A stretch of 12,712 nucleotides of DNA from an uncultured Collinsella sp. (GTDB lineage: Bacteria; Actinomycetota; Coriobacteriia; Coriobacteriales; Coriobacteriaceae). The notes beneath the pieces are model-generated. The model was not told the origin of the DNA, searched no databases, and saw nothing but the letters and a program-made list of their open reading frames with translations. The stretch lies in assembly GCA_900550355.1 (NCBI GenBank), contig URRT01000044.1:1-12712 (forward strand), written 5' to 3'. This document shows positions 1 through 6,938 of this stretch, one piece after another. Both the position numbers and the translations under genes were made by a program. Position 1 is the stretch's first letter; each line of letters starts with the position of its first letter.

Positions 1-687
1 CTGCGCTCCAGTGGCGTCGAGCGGTGTTCCCACGTAGACCGAAGCCGAGAGCAGCGGCGGCATCTGGGGTGCCAGCTGATGCAGCGACGCGGCATCGCCC
101 ACGGCCGTATACGTCGCGCGCGGCAGCAGGTCATCGCCCTCGGCGTCGGCGCTGTACCACACGACCGGACAGCCCGAAAGACGCGCCAGCTGCGTGGCCA
201 CGGCATGCACAATCTGCTGCTCGTCGGCGCAGCGCTGCAACATGCGATTGGTCTCGAGCACCATCTGCGTGCGGCGATCGCTTGCCGCGGCCTGCGCCAG
301 GGCGCGGCGCAGGGCCAGAGCGATCGAGCTTGACACGAGCGAGACCGCGAACATGATGAAAAACATGCCCGGATGGATGTGGTCGATAAGCGTTAAGGAA
401 TAACGCGGCTCGATAAACAAAAAGTTGTAGAGCGAAACGGCGGCGGCAGAGCTCAGCAGACAGTACAGGCGGCTCCAGGTAAAAAATGCGCACAGCTGCA
501 CCGCAAGCACATACACAATCATGATGCTCGGGGCAAGACCGGGGCGGTCGAGCACCGCGCCGACAACCGTCGCGGCCGCGAGCAACCCCGCCACCACGCA
601 GGTATCGTACAGAGGGCCGCGCCGCGTCTGCGTCGAGCGCCTCCACCAAAAACTGTCGGCAAGATCGCCATCCGAGCGAACATCCAT
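1..687 (-). CDS. KdpD-like sensor histidine kinase, N-terminal part (cut by window edge)
   Basis: The first 229 residues are present and the frame is open through base 1, so the kinase core lies outside the window. Seen: a short cytoplasmic start, then four hydrophobic segments at about residues 29-47, 53-70, 74-92 and 107-128. Between the third and fourth is YNFLFIEPRYSLTL (87-100), which matches the DUF4118 membrane domain of KdpD sensors. A helical linker follows, then what looks like the start of a GAF domain from about 155. Start: ATG at 687, about 10 nt after GAGGGAGGG. KdpD proteins usually carry about 350-400 residues of KdpD/Usp-like cytoplasmic sequence before the membrane domain. 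Here there are only 28, and an upstream gene leaves no room for more. Known of the family: K+/turgor sensing with a KdpE response regulator. The adjacent kup supports a potassium link, but the partner regulator is not visible. It could be another DUF4118 kinase with a different signal. Confidence 0.8.
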   Translation of the reverse strand, partial: MDVRSDGDLADSFWWRRSTQTRRGPLYDTCVVAGLLAAATVVGAVLDRPGLAPSIMIVYVLAVQLCAFFTWSRLYCLLSSAAAVSLYNFLFIEPRYSLTLIDHIHPGMFFIMFAVSLVSSSIALALRRALAQAAASDRRTQMVLETNRMLQRCADEQQIVHAVATQLARLSGCPVVWYSADAEGDDLLPRATYTAVGDAASLHQLAPQMPPLLSASVYVGTPLDATGAQ

Positions 688-706
688 CGACGCCACGCCC
701 TCCCTC

Positions 707-768
707 AAAAACAAAAACCACCACGAAGGGGACAGGCACCTTTGTGGTGGTTTTCCCTCGTGGTGGTT
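707..768. repeat. Palindromic element with two alternative left arms and T-tract, upstream of the sensor kinase
   Basis: AAAACCACCAC at 714-724 is perfectly inverted at 744-754. The pairing continues inward through GAAGG/CCTTT with one G-U and one mismatch, around a small ACAGG loop. A second copy of the arm, TCGTGGTGG at 758-766, is also perfectly complementary to 718-726, so two competing stems are possible. Read on the minus strand, the stem is followed at once by TTTTTGTTTTT (717-707) and then by the kinase RBS (706-698). It could therefore act as a terminator or attenuator between the small membrane protein and the kinase. The centre, AAGGGGACAGGCACCTTT, resembles the element at 3182-3216 and looks like a REP-type intergenic palindrome. 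The repeat is plain; its function is inference. Confidence 0.75.
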
Positions 769-799
769 CCTAGTGTAAAGCCTTTACAACCTGCGGTCG

Positions 800-970
800 C
801 TAGACAAACAGCACGTGCGCGAGCAGGGCATATACGCACGCCGCGGCAAATACCAACGCCACAACTGAGATCACGCGATCGGCAATATCCATGTTGGCTC
901 GGTTCGTAAAGAACTGGTCCTCGGCGGCGTCGATACCCGCCTCGCGCACATCAAGTGTCCTTGCATCCAT
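800..970 (-). CDS. Small single-span membrane protein (56 aa), KdpF-like in form
   Basis: Not recognised as a named family. Seen: a charged N-terminal half (about 31 residues, rich in D/E/R) and one hydrophobic helix from about residue 34 to the end (VISVVALVFAAACVYALL...). This predicts a single span with the charged half cytoplasmic. Start: ATG at 970, four bases after a strong GGAGGT (980-975). A longer version from 1000 would bury this RBS inside the coding region. It starts 61 bp after the kup stop and reads toward the KdpD-like kinase, so co-transcription with kup is likely. The VYALL tail of the helix resembles the small KdpF subunit of KdpFABC, but KdpF is shorter, lacks the charged half, and no kdpABC is visible. 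A role in regulating Kup or the kinase is inference only. Confidence 0.65.
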   Translation of the reverse strand: MDARTLDVREAGIDAAEDQFFTNRANMDIADRVISVVALVFAAACVYALLAHVLFV

Positions 971-1031
971 GTTTACCTCCCCGGCTTTCATTTCATCCAT
1001 CGATGACCAACTCCGTGTAGCCCGCTGGCGA

Positions 1032-3059
1032 CTACGGGCGCTCGTTGGGAGCCAGGCGCTGCATCTTGTTCACGGCCTTGAACTTGGTGAACAGCGGCAC
1101 GTACTCAAAGCTCACGTTGGAGTTCTCCAGGCCGTACCAACGCGCGGGCGTGCCGGCAGCGCGGCGGATGATGTACTTGAGCGTGATGGCCGTACGCTCG
1201 CTCGGCTCCACATCGCTTTCAGGCGCCAGAAGCTTACGAATCAGGACGAACTTGAACGTACCGATGTTGCCCGGATCCTTGTAGACCGAGTAGTCATGCG
1301 TCTGCGCCGGTAGCTCGCCGGTGGCAGCCAGGTCCTGAACGACCTGACGCAGGTAGGCATTGACGCGCTGGTTGATCTTGTAGCCCAGGTACAGATGCAC
1401 GCGGAACACGTAGTCGGTGCCGAACGTCTCGACCGAATAGGCAAAGGTATGCGGCTCGTCCATGGTCTCGACATTCACAAACCACCAGGCGCGGGCGCGC
1501 TTGGGATGCTTGTCCAAGATCGAATAGACGATATCGCGGTCGATATAGTCGGTATGGGTGTCCTTGGTCAGGTACACGATGTTGTCGCTCAGACGCTCGT
1601 AACGGTCGTCGTCGCGCAGGCGCTTGAGCTGCGGCAGGTAGCTGCGCAGCGGCAGCAGCGTGAACTGGCGCTGCTCAACAGCCGTACCGTTGTACCAGCA
1701 CACCATGATGCCCATGATGAGCGCGGCCATGAGGATGGTGAAATAGCCGCCGTGGAAGAACTTGGTGAGCGAGCTCACGAAGAAGAAGCCCTCGAGCAAA
1801 AGGAAGAAGGCCGCGAAAATCCACGGAGCAACCTTGAGCTTGCGCTCCTCGTGCAGGTAGAAGAAGAGCAGCAGCGTGGTGCACATCATAGTCAGCGTAA
1901 TGGCAAGGCCGTAGGCGGCTTCCATATGCGCCGAGTTCTGGAACAGCAGCACCACGATGACGCAGCCCACGAGCATGACGTTGTTGACCATGGGGATGTA
2001 GAGCTGGCCTTTGGTCTCGGCAGGGTAGAAGACCTGCATGTGCGGCATGAGGTCCAGACGGCTGGCCTCGGACACCAGCGAAAACGCGCCGGTAATGAGC
2101 GCCTGCGAGGCAATGATGGCCGCGACGGTGGAAAGGCCGACGGCAAACGGACGCAGGCCCGGGGCGAGCATCTGGTAGAACGGGTTGAGGTCGGCAATGC
2201 CCATGAGCTCGGGGTTGGCAGCGTTGTTCATAAGCCAAGCGCCCTGGCCCATATAGGAAAGCAGCAGGCAGCACTTAACGAACGGCCAGGTAGCGTAGAT
2301 GTTGCCGCGGCCGACGTGGCCCATGTCGGAGTAGAGCGCCTCGGCACCGGTGGTGGCGAGGAAGCAGCTGCCCAGAATCATGATGCCCGCATGGTTGTTG
2401 GGGCTCAGCAAAAAGGCGATGCCGCGCACCGGGTTGAGGCACAGCAGCACGGCGGGGTGCTGTAAGACAAAGAACAGACCCGTACCGCCCAAGAACAGGA
2501 ACCACAGCGTCATGATGGGGCCAAAGGCGTGACCGATCTTGGCCGTACCGATGCGCTGCACCAAGAAGAGCACAATGATGATGGCGAGCGTAATGGCGAC
2601 GACGCGACCCTGGTCATCGCCCAGCACGGCATGGACCGCCGGGATGGTGCGCAGGCCCTCGATGGCCGTGGTAACGGTAACGGCCGGCGTCAGGATGCCG
2701 TCGGCGAGCAGCGCGGCGCCACCCAGCATGGCGGGGATGATAAGCCACTTGCCGCAGCGCTTGACCAGGCTGTACAGGGCAAAGATGCCGCCCTCACCAT
2801 GGTTATCGGCGCGCAGCGAGATGAGCACATACTTGATGGTGGTCAGCAGCGTGACCGTCCACACGACAAGGGAGAGCGCGCCGAGCACGAACTCCTCCGT
2901 CACGCTTCCGATGCCGCCGTTGCCGGCAACGAGCGCCTTGGTTACATACATAGGGCTGGTGCCGATATCGCCGTACACCACGCCCAGCGTGACGAGCATC
3001 GCCGAGATGCTCACAGGAATCGCAGCGTGCGAGGCTGCCTCCTTGGCCTTTTGTTCCAT
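1032..3059 (-). CDS. kup: Kup-family low-affinity potassium uptake protein
   Basis: 675 residues, close to the usual Kup length. Kup proteins import K+, probably by H+ symport, through about 12 membrane helices followed by a cytoplasmic C-terminal domain. Seen: the signature TLGVVYGDIGTSPMY near the N-terminus, then RADNHGEGGIFALYSL, then DGILTPAVTVTTAIEG, all characteristic of the family. Many hydrophobic helices run to about residue 450, followed by a hydrophilic domain ending in NERP. Start: ATG at 3059, about 10 nt after GGGAGG (3075-3070). A TTG further upstream would lie inside that RBS and is rejected. It is followed by the small membrane protein and the KdpD-like kinase on the same strand. 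A TATAAT at 3100-3095 gives a short leader of roughly 30 nt, too short for a riboswitch such as the c-di-AMP sensor found before some K+ transporters. Confidence 0.96.
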   Translation of the reverse strand: MEQKAKEAASHAAIPVSISAMLVTLGVVYGDIGTSPMYVTKALVAGNGGIGSVTEEFVLGALSLVVWTVTLLTTIKYVLISLRADNHGEGGIFALYSLVKRCGKWLIIPAMLGGAALLADGILTPAVTVTTAIEGLRTIPAVHAVLGDDQGRVVAITLAIIIVLFLVQRIGTAKIGHAFGPIMTLWFLFLGGTGLFFVLQHPAVLLCLNPVRGIAFLLSPNNHAGIMILGSCFLATTGAEALYSDMGHVGRGNIYATWPFVKCCLLLSYMGQGAWLMNNAANPELMGIADLNPFYQMLAPGLRPFAVGLSTVAAIIASQALITGAFSLVSEASRLDLMPHMQVFYPAETKGQLYIPMVNNVMLVGCVIVVLLFQNSAHMEAAYGLAITLTMMCTTLLLFFYLHEERKLKVAPWIFAAFFLLLEGFFFVSSLTKFFHGGYFTILMAALIMGIMVCWYNGTAVEQRQFTLLPLRSYLPQLKRLRDDDRYERLSDNIVYLTKDTHTDYIDRDIVYSILDKHPKRARAWWFVNVETMDEPHTFAYSVETFGTDYVFRVHLYLGYKINQRVNAYLRQVVQDLAATGELPAQTHDYSVYKDPGNIGTFKFVLIRKLLAPESDVEPSERTAITLKYIIRRAAGTPARWYGLENSNVSFEYVPLFTKFKAVNKMQRLAPNERP

Positions 3060-3094
3060 AAGCCGGTTTCCTCCCAACTTTAACGTTCGAGGGG

Positions 3095-3123
3095 ATTATA
3101 GGTAATCGGCCCATGTTTTAATG
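3095..3123 (-). promoter_or_regulatory. Probable sigma-70-type promoter of kup
   Basis: On the minus strand a perfect TATAAT lies at 3100-3095, 35 bp before the kup ATG. The -35 is weak: CATTAA at 3123-3118 with a 17-bp spacer is the best fit. The surrounding AT-rich stretch contrasts with the GC-rich genes. It lies between the 3182-3216 palindrome and kup, so kup can be transcribed independently of the nitroreductase. Confidence 0.55.
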
Positions 3124-3181
3124 CACTGTTTTCCCAGCTAGATAAAGATTTATACAGTCTTTAGGCCACCGCGGCGATATG

Positions 3182-3216
3182 GAATGTGACAAAGGGGCTG
3201 TCCCCTTGTCACATTC
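3182..3216. repeat. Short perfect-arm palindrome between the nitroreductase and kup
   Basis: GAATGTGACAA (3182-3192) pairs with TTGTCACATTC (3206-3216). After one bulged A (3193), GGGG (3194-3197) pairs with CCCC (3202-3205) around a CTGT loop. This gives a 15-bp stem starting one base after the nitroreductase stop codon. Neither side has a T-tract, so it is not a textbook intrinsic terminator, although it could protect or end the nitroreductase transcript. Its core (minus strand AAGGGGACAGCCCCTTT) matches the core of the 707-768 element while the outer arms differ. Confidence 0.8.
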
Positions 3217-3217
3217 G

Positions 3218-4066
3218 TCATTTTCCGAGCCAGTTTTTGAACCACCACTCCATGGATCGGCTCATCTCGGCCATAAAAGGACTGGTGTGTTTGCGGGTGT
3301 AGATATCCACCACGCGCTCGCCCACCTCGCGGGCGTGCGGGCGAAACATCGCATCCATCTCGGCCACCTGCGCATCCATGGTCGCGGCATCGGCGCGGCA
3401 GTAGCGCTCCTCGTGCACCAGGTTCACTACGGGATGCGCAATGGCCGAACGCTCCTTACGGGGCGTGCCGATGATGAGCATCGACAGCGGCATGGTATAG
3501 GGCGGCAGATCGAGCAGCTCGGCAACTTCCTCGGCATTCTCGACGATATCACCGATATAGCAGCTCCCCAGGCCCAGAGCCTCGGCGGCAACCACGGCGT
3601 TTTGCGCGGCGATCACGGCGTCCTGGGCCGCGATGGCAAAGTCGCCCAAACCCGGCGCGCGGCGGGGCGCCTTACCCGTGCGCTCGACAAACTCGGGCTC
3701 AAAGCAGCCCACGTGCTCAAACAGATCGATCCACTTGGCATAATCGACCACAAATATCAGTGCCCAGGGCGCCTTGGCGATCATGGGCTGGTGGTCGCAC
3801 AGGTCGGCCAGGCGGTCGAGCGTTGCCTGCTCGCGGATGCTCACGATGGAATACATCATCATGGCGCCCGCCGACGGCGCACGACTCGCCGCATGCAGAA
3901 TCGCCGCCCGCTGCTCGTCGGTCACCGCCACGGGACGGTCATCGTCATCACACGCGAAGGCACGCGTGGAGGAACGGTGCTCCAACGTGTCCAGCACCGC
4001 ATTGCCCGTCGTCTCGACCGGATAGCCGCACGTATCCACAGCCTTGGTGCAAACCTGCTCGTTCAT
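3218..4066 (-). CDS. Nitroreductase-family FMN oxidoreductase
   Basis: 282 residues with nitroreductase architecture. RSSTRAF (31-37) is the N-terminal FMN-phosphate-binding element. APSAGAMMMYSIV (63-75) sits where the FMN-contacting segment lies, and AEALGLGSCYIGDI (161-174) is the conserved C-terminal FMN/dimer motif. The family makes cytoplasmic homodimers that use NAD(P)H to reduce nitroaromatics, quinones or flavins; the substrate here cannot be told. A C-terminal extension of about 60 residues (MDAQVAEMDAMF onward, ending with WWFKNWLGK) goes beyond the core fold and is rich in aromatic and basic residues near its end. Start: ATG at 4066, preceded by GAGG-containing sequence at short spacing. 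It is divergent from the LTA-synthase-like gene, with 213 bp between the start codons. The 3182-3216 palindrome immediately follows the stop. Confidence 0.88.
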   Translation of the reverse strand: MNEQVCTKAVDTCGYPVETTGNAVLDTLEHRSSTRAFACDDDDRPVAVTDEQRAAILHAASRAPSAGAMMMYSIVSIREQATLDRLADLCDHQPMIAKAPWALIFVVDYAKWIDLFEHVGCFEPEFVERTGKAPRRAPGLGDFAIAAQDAVIAAQNAVVAAEALGLGSCYIGDIVENAEEVAELLDLPPYTMPLSMLIIGTPRKERSAIAHPVVNLVHEERYCRADAATMDAQVAEMDAMFRPHAREVGERVVDIYTRKHTSPFMAEMSRSMEWWFKNWLGK

Positions 4067-4279
4067 CGCCTCATCCTCGCTAATTCTTTAAGAAGCCTTT
4101 ACGTTTCCGTGTAATTCCCGTCCATTATCGCGCAGGTCGCCACTCCATTGCGCCACACCGCCACACGTGCGCGTTAATATGGCTGGTTGTTGTGCGCAGC
4201 CACCAATTGCAGCGCATATCTTGGTAACAATCGGGTAAACCCCCGCTTTCGTAGGTTTTAGTTTGTGAGGAGTCTCAGC
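4067..4279. other. Divergent intergenic region, nitroreductase / LTA-synthase-like gene
   Basis: These 213 bp separate two divergent genes and must hold both promoters. On the minus strand GATAAT at 4129-4124 could be a -10 for the nitroreductase, with no good -35. On the plus strand I could not find a convincing -35/-10 pair. Near the right end, GAGGAG (4267-4272) is the RBS of the LTA-synthase-like gene. No ORF or strong repeat is visible. Confidence 0.5.
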
Positions 4280-6580
4280 ATGTTCGCTGCCGCCATCTCG
4301 CTCGTCGGTCTTGCGGCGACCGTCTACCTTGTCTTGCGCGAGGCCAAGGCCATTCGCGCTCAGTCGGGCACCGTTGCCAAGGGCGCCTTCGCCTGGAGCG
4401 TCGCCTTTGGCCTGTTCCAGCTCTTTTTGACCGTCTGGGGCGCTATTGGCCTCGTCGCGCAGAACGAGCCGCTCGCCTTCGTGATGCTCATCCTGACCAA
4501 CGCCATCCTCACCGGCTGCGCTTGGGCCAGCATCGCCCGCGACCGCATCGCCCCGCGCGTCTTTGCGTTCGCCGGGCCCGACGCCCCCGCCCCCACCGGC
4601 AAGCTCGCCCGCCTGCGCGGAGCCTTTGTGGGTAAACCGCTCGTCGCCGCCGTCCTGTGCCTGCTGCTCGCCGGCGTCTTTGCGCTGCTGGGCATGGAGG
4701 TCTCGTCCAACCACGACTTTACCTGGGTCTACCCCCTGTGCATCCTGCTCGAGTGGGCCATCATCACCACGCTCATGGTCGGCCTGTTCTTCCTGTTCCA
4801 GCGCCACGGCGCAGCCCCCGCGGTCTTGGCCTTTGCCCTCTTTGTCCTGGGCATTGCCGAGTTCTTCGTCATCACGTTTAAATCCATGCCCATCCAGCCG
4901 GGCGACCTTTCGGCCATCTCCACCGCCGCCGCGGTCGCCGGCACCGGCTACACCTTCTCGATCTCGCTGTTCTGCGTGCTGTCCATGGGCTTTACCGCCA
5001 TCGCCATGCTGCTGTGCGAGTACGCCGGCCTGGTGGCACCGCACCGTCAGAAGGGCGCCGCCAACGCCAAGCGCATGCTGCTCACCAACCTGCTCGTCGC
5101 CGTGCTGTGCCTGGGCGGTGTGACCGCACACGTCACGCTTATCGACTACTACAACACCCTCGGCATCACCGTCTACACCTGGCGCCCGCTCGAGAGCTAC
5201 TGGCGCGAGGGCTACCTGCCTGCCTTTATTAGTGCGGCGCAGTCCATCAAGCCGCCCAAACCCGCCGACTACTCCGTCGACGATGCCAAGGCCACGCTCA
5301 AAAAGTATGCCAAGGCCTACGACAAGTCCGATGCCGCCACAGGCGACGCCCGCACTGCCGCCCAGGAGCAGTTCGACAGTGAGAAGCCCACGGTCATCGC
5401 CATCATGAACGAGACCTTCTCGGATCTTTCGATCTATCAGGAGATGCGCGCCGGCTACGAGGGTCCGCAGTACTTTAAGAACCTGTCCAACTGCCTCAGC
5501 CGCGGCAAGCTCTACGTGAGCGCCTACGGCGGCGGCACGGCCAATACCGAGTTTGAGTTTATGACCGGCAACTCCATGGCCAACCTGGGCTCGGGCGTGT
5601 ACCCCTACACCATCTACAACATGGAAACGACCGGGAACCTGGCAGAGCAGTTCAAATCGCTCGGATATTCCACCACCGCCATGCACCCCAACCACGCGAC
5701 CAACTGGAACCGCGAGAACGTGTACAAGGACTTTGGCTTTGACCAGTTCCTGTCCATCAACGACTTCCAGGGAGCCGACACCCTGCGCGGCATGGTGACC
5801 GACCAGGCGACCTACGACAAGATTCTTGAGCTGCTCGACCAGAACGCCGATCCTCAGTTTATCTTCGACGTGACCATGCAGAACCACTCGGGCTACGACA
5901 CGGGCCTGCTGCCGGTCGACAAGCAGATGCACCTGAACATCGACACGACCGATCTGGACGCCAAGACCGTCGAGGACGGCACGCTCTCCGATGTCGACGA
6001 GTACGTCTCGTGCATCGAGCAGTCCGACCAGGCGCTGCGCTACTTCCTTAACGCCCTGAGCAAGCTCGACCGCAAGGTGGTCGTGGTGTTCTGGGGCGAT
6101 CACCAGCCGTTCTTCCCGTCCAAGTTCAACGACAAGTGGTTTACCGGTGAGGACGACGCCACGCATCAGGAGCGTCTGTGGCAGACCGACTACATCATCT
6201 GGGCCAACTACGACGTTGCCGGCTGCGACCAGACGAGCGAGGTCGACGACCTGTCCACCAACTACCTGTCCACGCAGCTTATGCAGCTGATCGGCGCACC
6301 CCTCTCCGACTACCAGAAGGCGCACATGACGCTGCGTGAGTCGCTGCCCGCCATCAACTCGGTGGGCTACGAGGACGCCAGCCTGCGCTGGGCGCTCTCC
6401 TCCAACGTCACCGGCGACGACGCCGCCGCAGCAGCCGCCACCAAGGCGCGCGAGGATTACGCCAAGATGCAGTACTACGAGATGTTCCGCGACGGCAAGA
6501 ACGTCTACACCGAGCATTTCCAGACCGAGGCCAACGAAACCGACCCCAACCTGGCACCGGGTACGACCAAGATCAAGTAG
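4280..6580 (+). CDS. LTA synthase / phosphoglycerol transferase family membrane enzyme
   Basis: 766 residues. The N-terminal part (about 1-320) has several hydrophobic helices (roughly 1-20, 38-60, 65-88, 120-140, 150-174, 180-200, 225-248, 268-290). The rest is an extracytoplasmic alkaline-phosphatase/sulfatase-fold domain. Metal and catalytic residues can be placed by family motifs: E378 in MNETFSDL, the nucleophile T420 in AYGGGTANTEFEF, H536 in TMQNHSGY, and D607/H608 in FWGDHQP. Characterised relatives (LtaS) move glycerol phosphate from phosphatidylglycerol to a glycolipid-anchored polymer; the exact product here is unknown. Start: ATG at 4280, 7 nt after GAGGAG. A GTG at 4265 lies on the RBS and is rejected. 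About 120 residues longer than typical LtaS, with an Ala-rich, charged tail after about 710. No neighbouring envelope-polymer genes are visible; transcription probably ends at 6788-6811. Confidence 0.88.
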   Translation: MFAAAISLVGLAATVYLVLREAKAIRAQSGTVAKGAFAWSVAFGLFQLFLTVWGAIGLVAQNEPLAFVMLILTNAILTGCAWASIARDRIAPRVFAFAGPDAPAPTGKLARLRGAFVGKPLVAAVLCLLLAGVFALLGMEVSSNHDFTWVYPLCILLEWAIITTLMVGLFFLFQRHGAAPAVLAFALFVLGIAEFFVITFKSMPIQPGDLSAISTAAAVAGTGYTFSISLFCVLSMGFTAIAMLLCEYAGLVAPHRQKGAANAKRMLLTNLLVAVLCLGGVTAHVTLIDYYNTLGITVYTWRPLESYWREGYLPAFISAAQSIKPPKPADYSVDDAKATLKKYAKAYDKSDAATGDARTAAQEQFDSEKPTVIAIMNETFSDLSIYQEMRAGYEGPQYFKNLSNCLSRGKLYVSAYGGGTANTEFEFMTGNSMANLGSGVYPYTIYNMETTGNLAEQFKSLGYSTTAMHPNHATNWNRENVYKDFGFDQFLSINDFQGADTLRGMVTDQATYDKILELLDQNADPQFIFDVTMQNHSGYDTGLLPVDKQMHLNIDTTDLDAKTVEDGTLSDVDEYVSCIEQSDQALRYFLNALSKLDRKVVVVFWGDHQPFFPSKFNDKWFTGEDDATHQERLWQTDYIIWANYDVAGCDQTSEVDDLSTNYLSTQLMQLIGAPLSDYQKAHMTLRESLPAINSVGYEDASLRWALSSNVTGDDAAAAAATKAREDYAKMQYYEMFRDGKNVYTEHFQTEANETDPNLAPGTTKIK

Positions 6581-6601
6581 CGGGTCACTCATAACTGGTT
6601 C

Positions 6602-6730
6602 GTCTGCCCGGCGGCGCGGAACGTAAGGTTCCCCGCTCGGACAGTCCTGCTCGCACGGAGAGCACATTAAGTGCTCTCCGGCTCGTGCGGAACTCGCGAT
6701 GAACCTTACGTTCCGCGTCGCCGGGCAGAC
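6602..6730. repeat. 129-bp palindrome: 30-bp inverted repeat with nested hairpin (repeat element or structured RNA)
   Basis: The outer arms 6602-6631 and 6701-6730 (beginning GTCTGCCCGGCG) are inverted copies with one mismatch in 30. Inside, GGAGAGCAC (6658-6666) pairs with GTGCTCTCC (6671-6679) around an ATTA loop, and CGCAC (6652-6656) pairs with GTGCG (6685-6689). The two stems are separated by unpaired segments of about 20 and 11 nt. The left arm also contains the self-complementary GGAAC/GTTCC. As RNA this is a closing stem, a central bubble and a terminal stem-loop. As DNA it is a MITE-like element with 30-bp terminal inverted repeats. I saw no clear target-site duplication. Whether it is transcribed cannot be told, but a terminator follows 58 bp downstream. 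Confidence 0.85.
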
Positions 6731-6787
6731 GCCTTGTTGTTGGAGCGCGGCTTGTCGTAGGGGTATCCGCTGAACATATATAAGTCG

Positions 6788-6811
6788 AAGGCCACGTCAT
6801 GTGGCCTTTTT
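6788..6811 (+). terminator. Intrinsic terminator, plus strand
   Basis: AAGGCCAC (6788-6795) pairs with GTGGCCTT (6801-6808) around a 5-nt loop and is followed by a T-run (6807-6811). It lies 207 bp after the LTA-synthase-like stop. It could end that transcript, or an independent RNA containing the 6602-6730 palindrome. The stem has a short A-tract on the other strand, so weak bidirectional action is possible. Confidence 0.8.
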
Positions 6812-6816
6812 GCATC

Positions 6817-6926
6817 CGGAAACCGTGTCCCAGAATTCACGTCCGGAGCGGGATGCAGTTTCCGCTTACGGGCCCGTTGGGAAACTCCATCCCATTCCAA
6901 AGGCAAATTCTGGGACGCACTTTCCG
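6817..6926. repeat. 110-bp imperfect nested palindrome
   Basis: The outer arms CGGAAACC...CAGAATT (6817-6837) and AATTCTGGG...TTTCCG (6906-6926) are inverted with 18 of 21 matches. The inner arms GGGATGCAGTTTCC (6850-6863) and GGAAACTCCATCCC (6880-6893) match at 13 of 14. The centre contains the perfect palindrome CGGGCCCG. It begins 6 bp after the terminator. It has no arms in common with the 6602-6730 palindrome, so it is a different element. No ORF or T-tract gives it an obvious job. Confidence 0.75.
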
Positions 6927-6938
6927 AAACCCCATCCA

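Noticed and set aside
131..739. A 202-codon minus-strand frame overlapping the sensor-kinase gene
   Set aside because: Wrong frame. It is Arg/Ala-rich without structure, whereas the adjacent frame gives the DUF4118 membrane domain and has a proper RBS.
3060..3217. A possible riboswitch (for example c-di-AMP type) upstream of kup
   Set aside because: The TATAAT is only 35 bp from the start codon, leaving a leader of about 30 nt, and none of the conserved helices of known K+-related riboswitches is visible.
4088..6667. An 859-codon open frame on the minus strand opposite the LTA-synthase-like gene
   Set aside because: It is the antisense shadow of a strongly GC3-biased gene that avoids codons whose complement is a stop. 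The predicted protein is low-complexity and V/G/H-rich with no domain, whereas the plus strand has catalytic motifs, membrane helices and an RBS.
6602..6730. RNase P RNA, SRP RNA or tmRNA
   Set aside because: The conserved sequence motifs of these RNAs (for example the SRP GGAA/GCAGCC loop or the RNase P core) are not present; only the general hairpin shape is.
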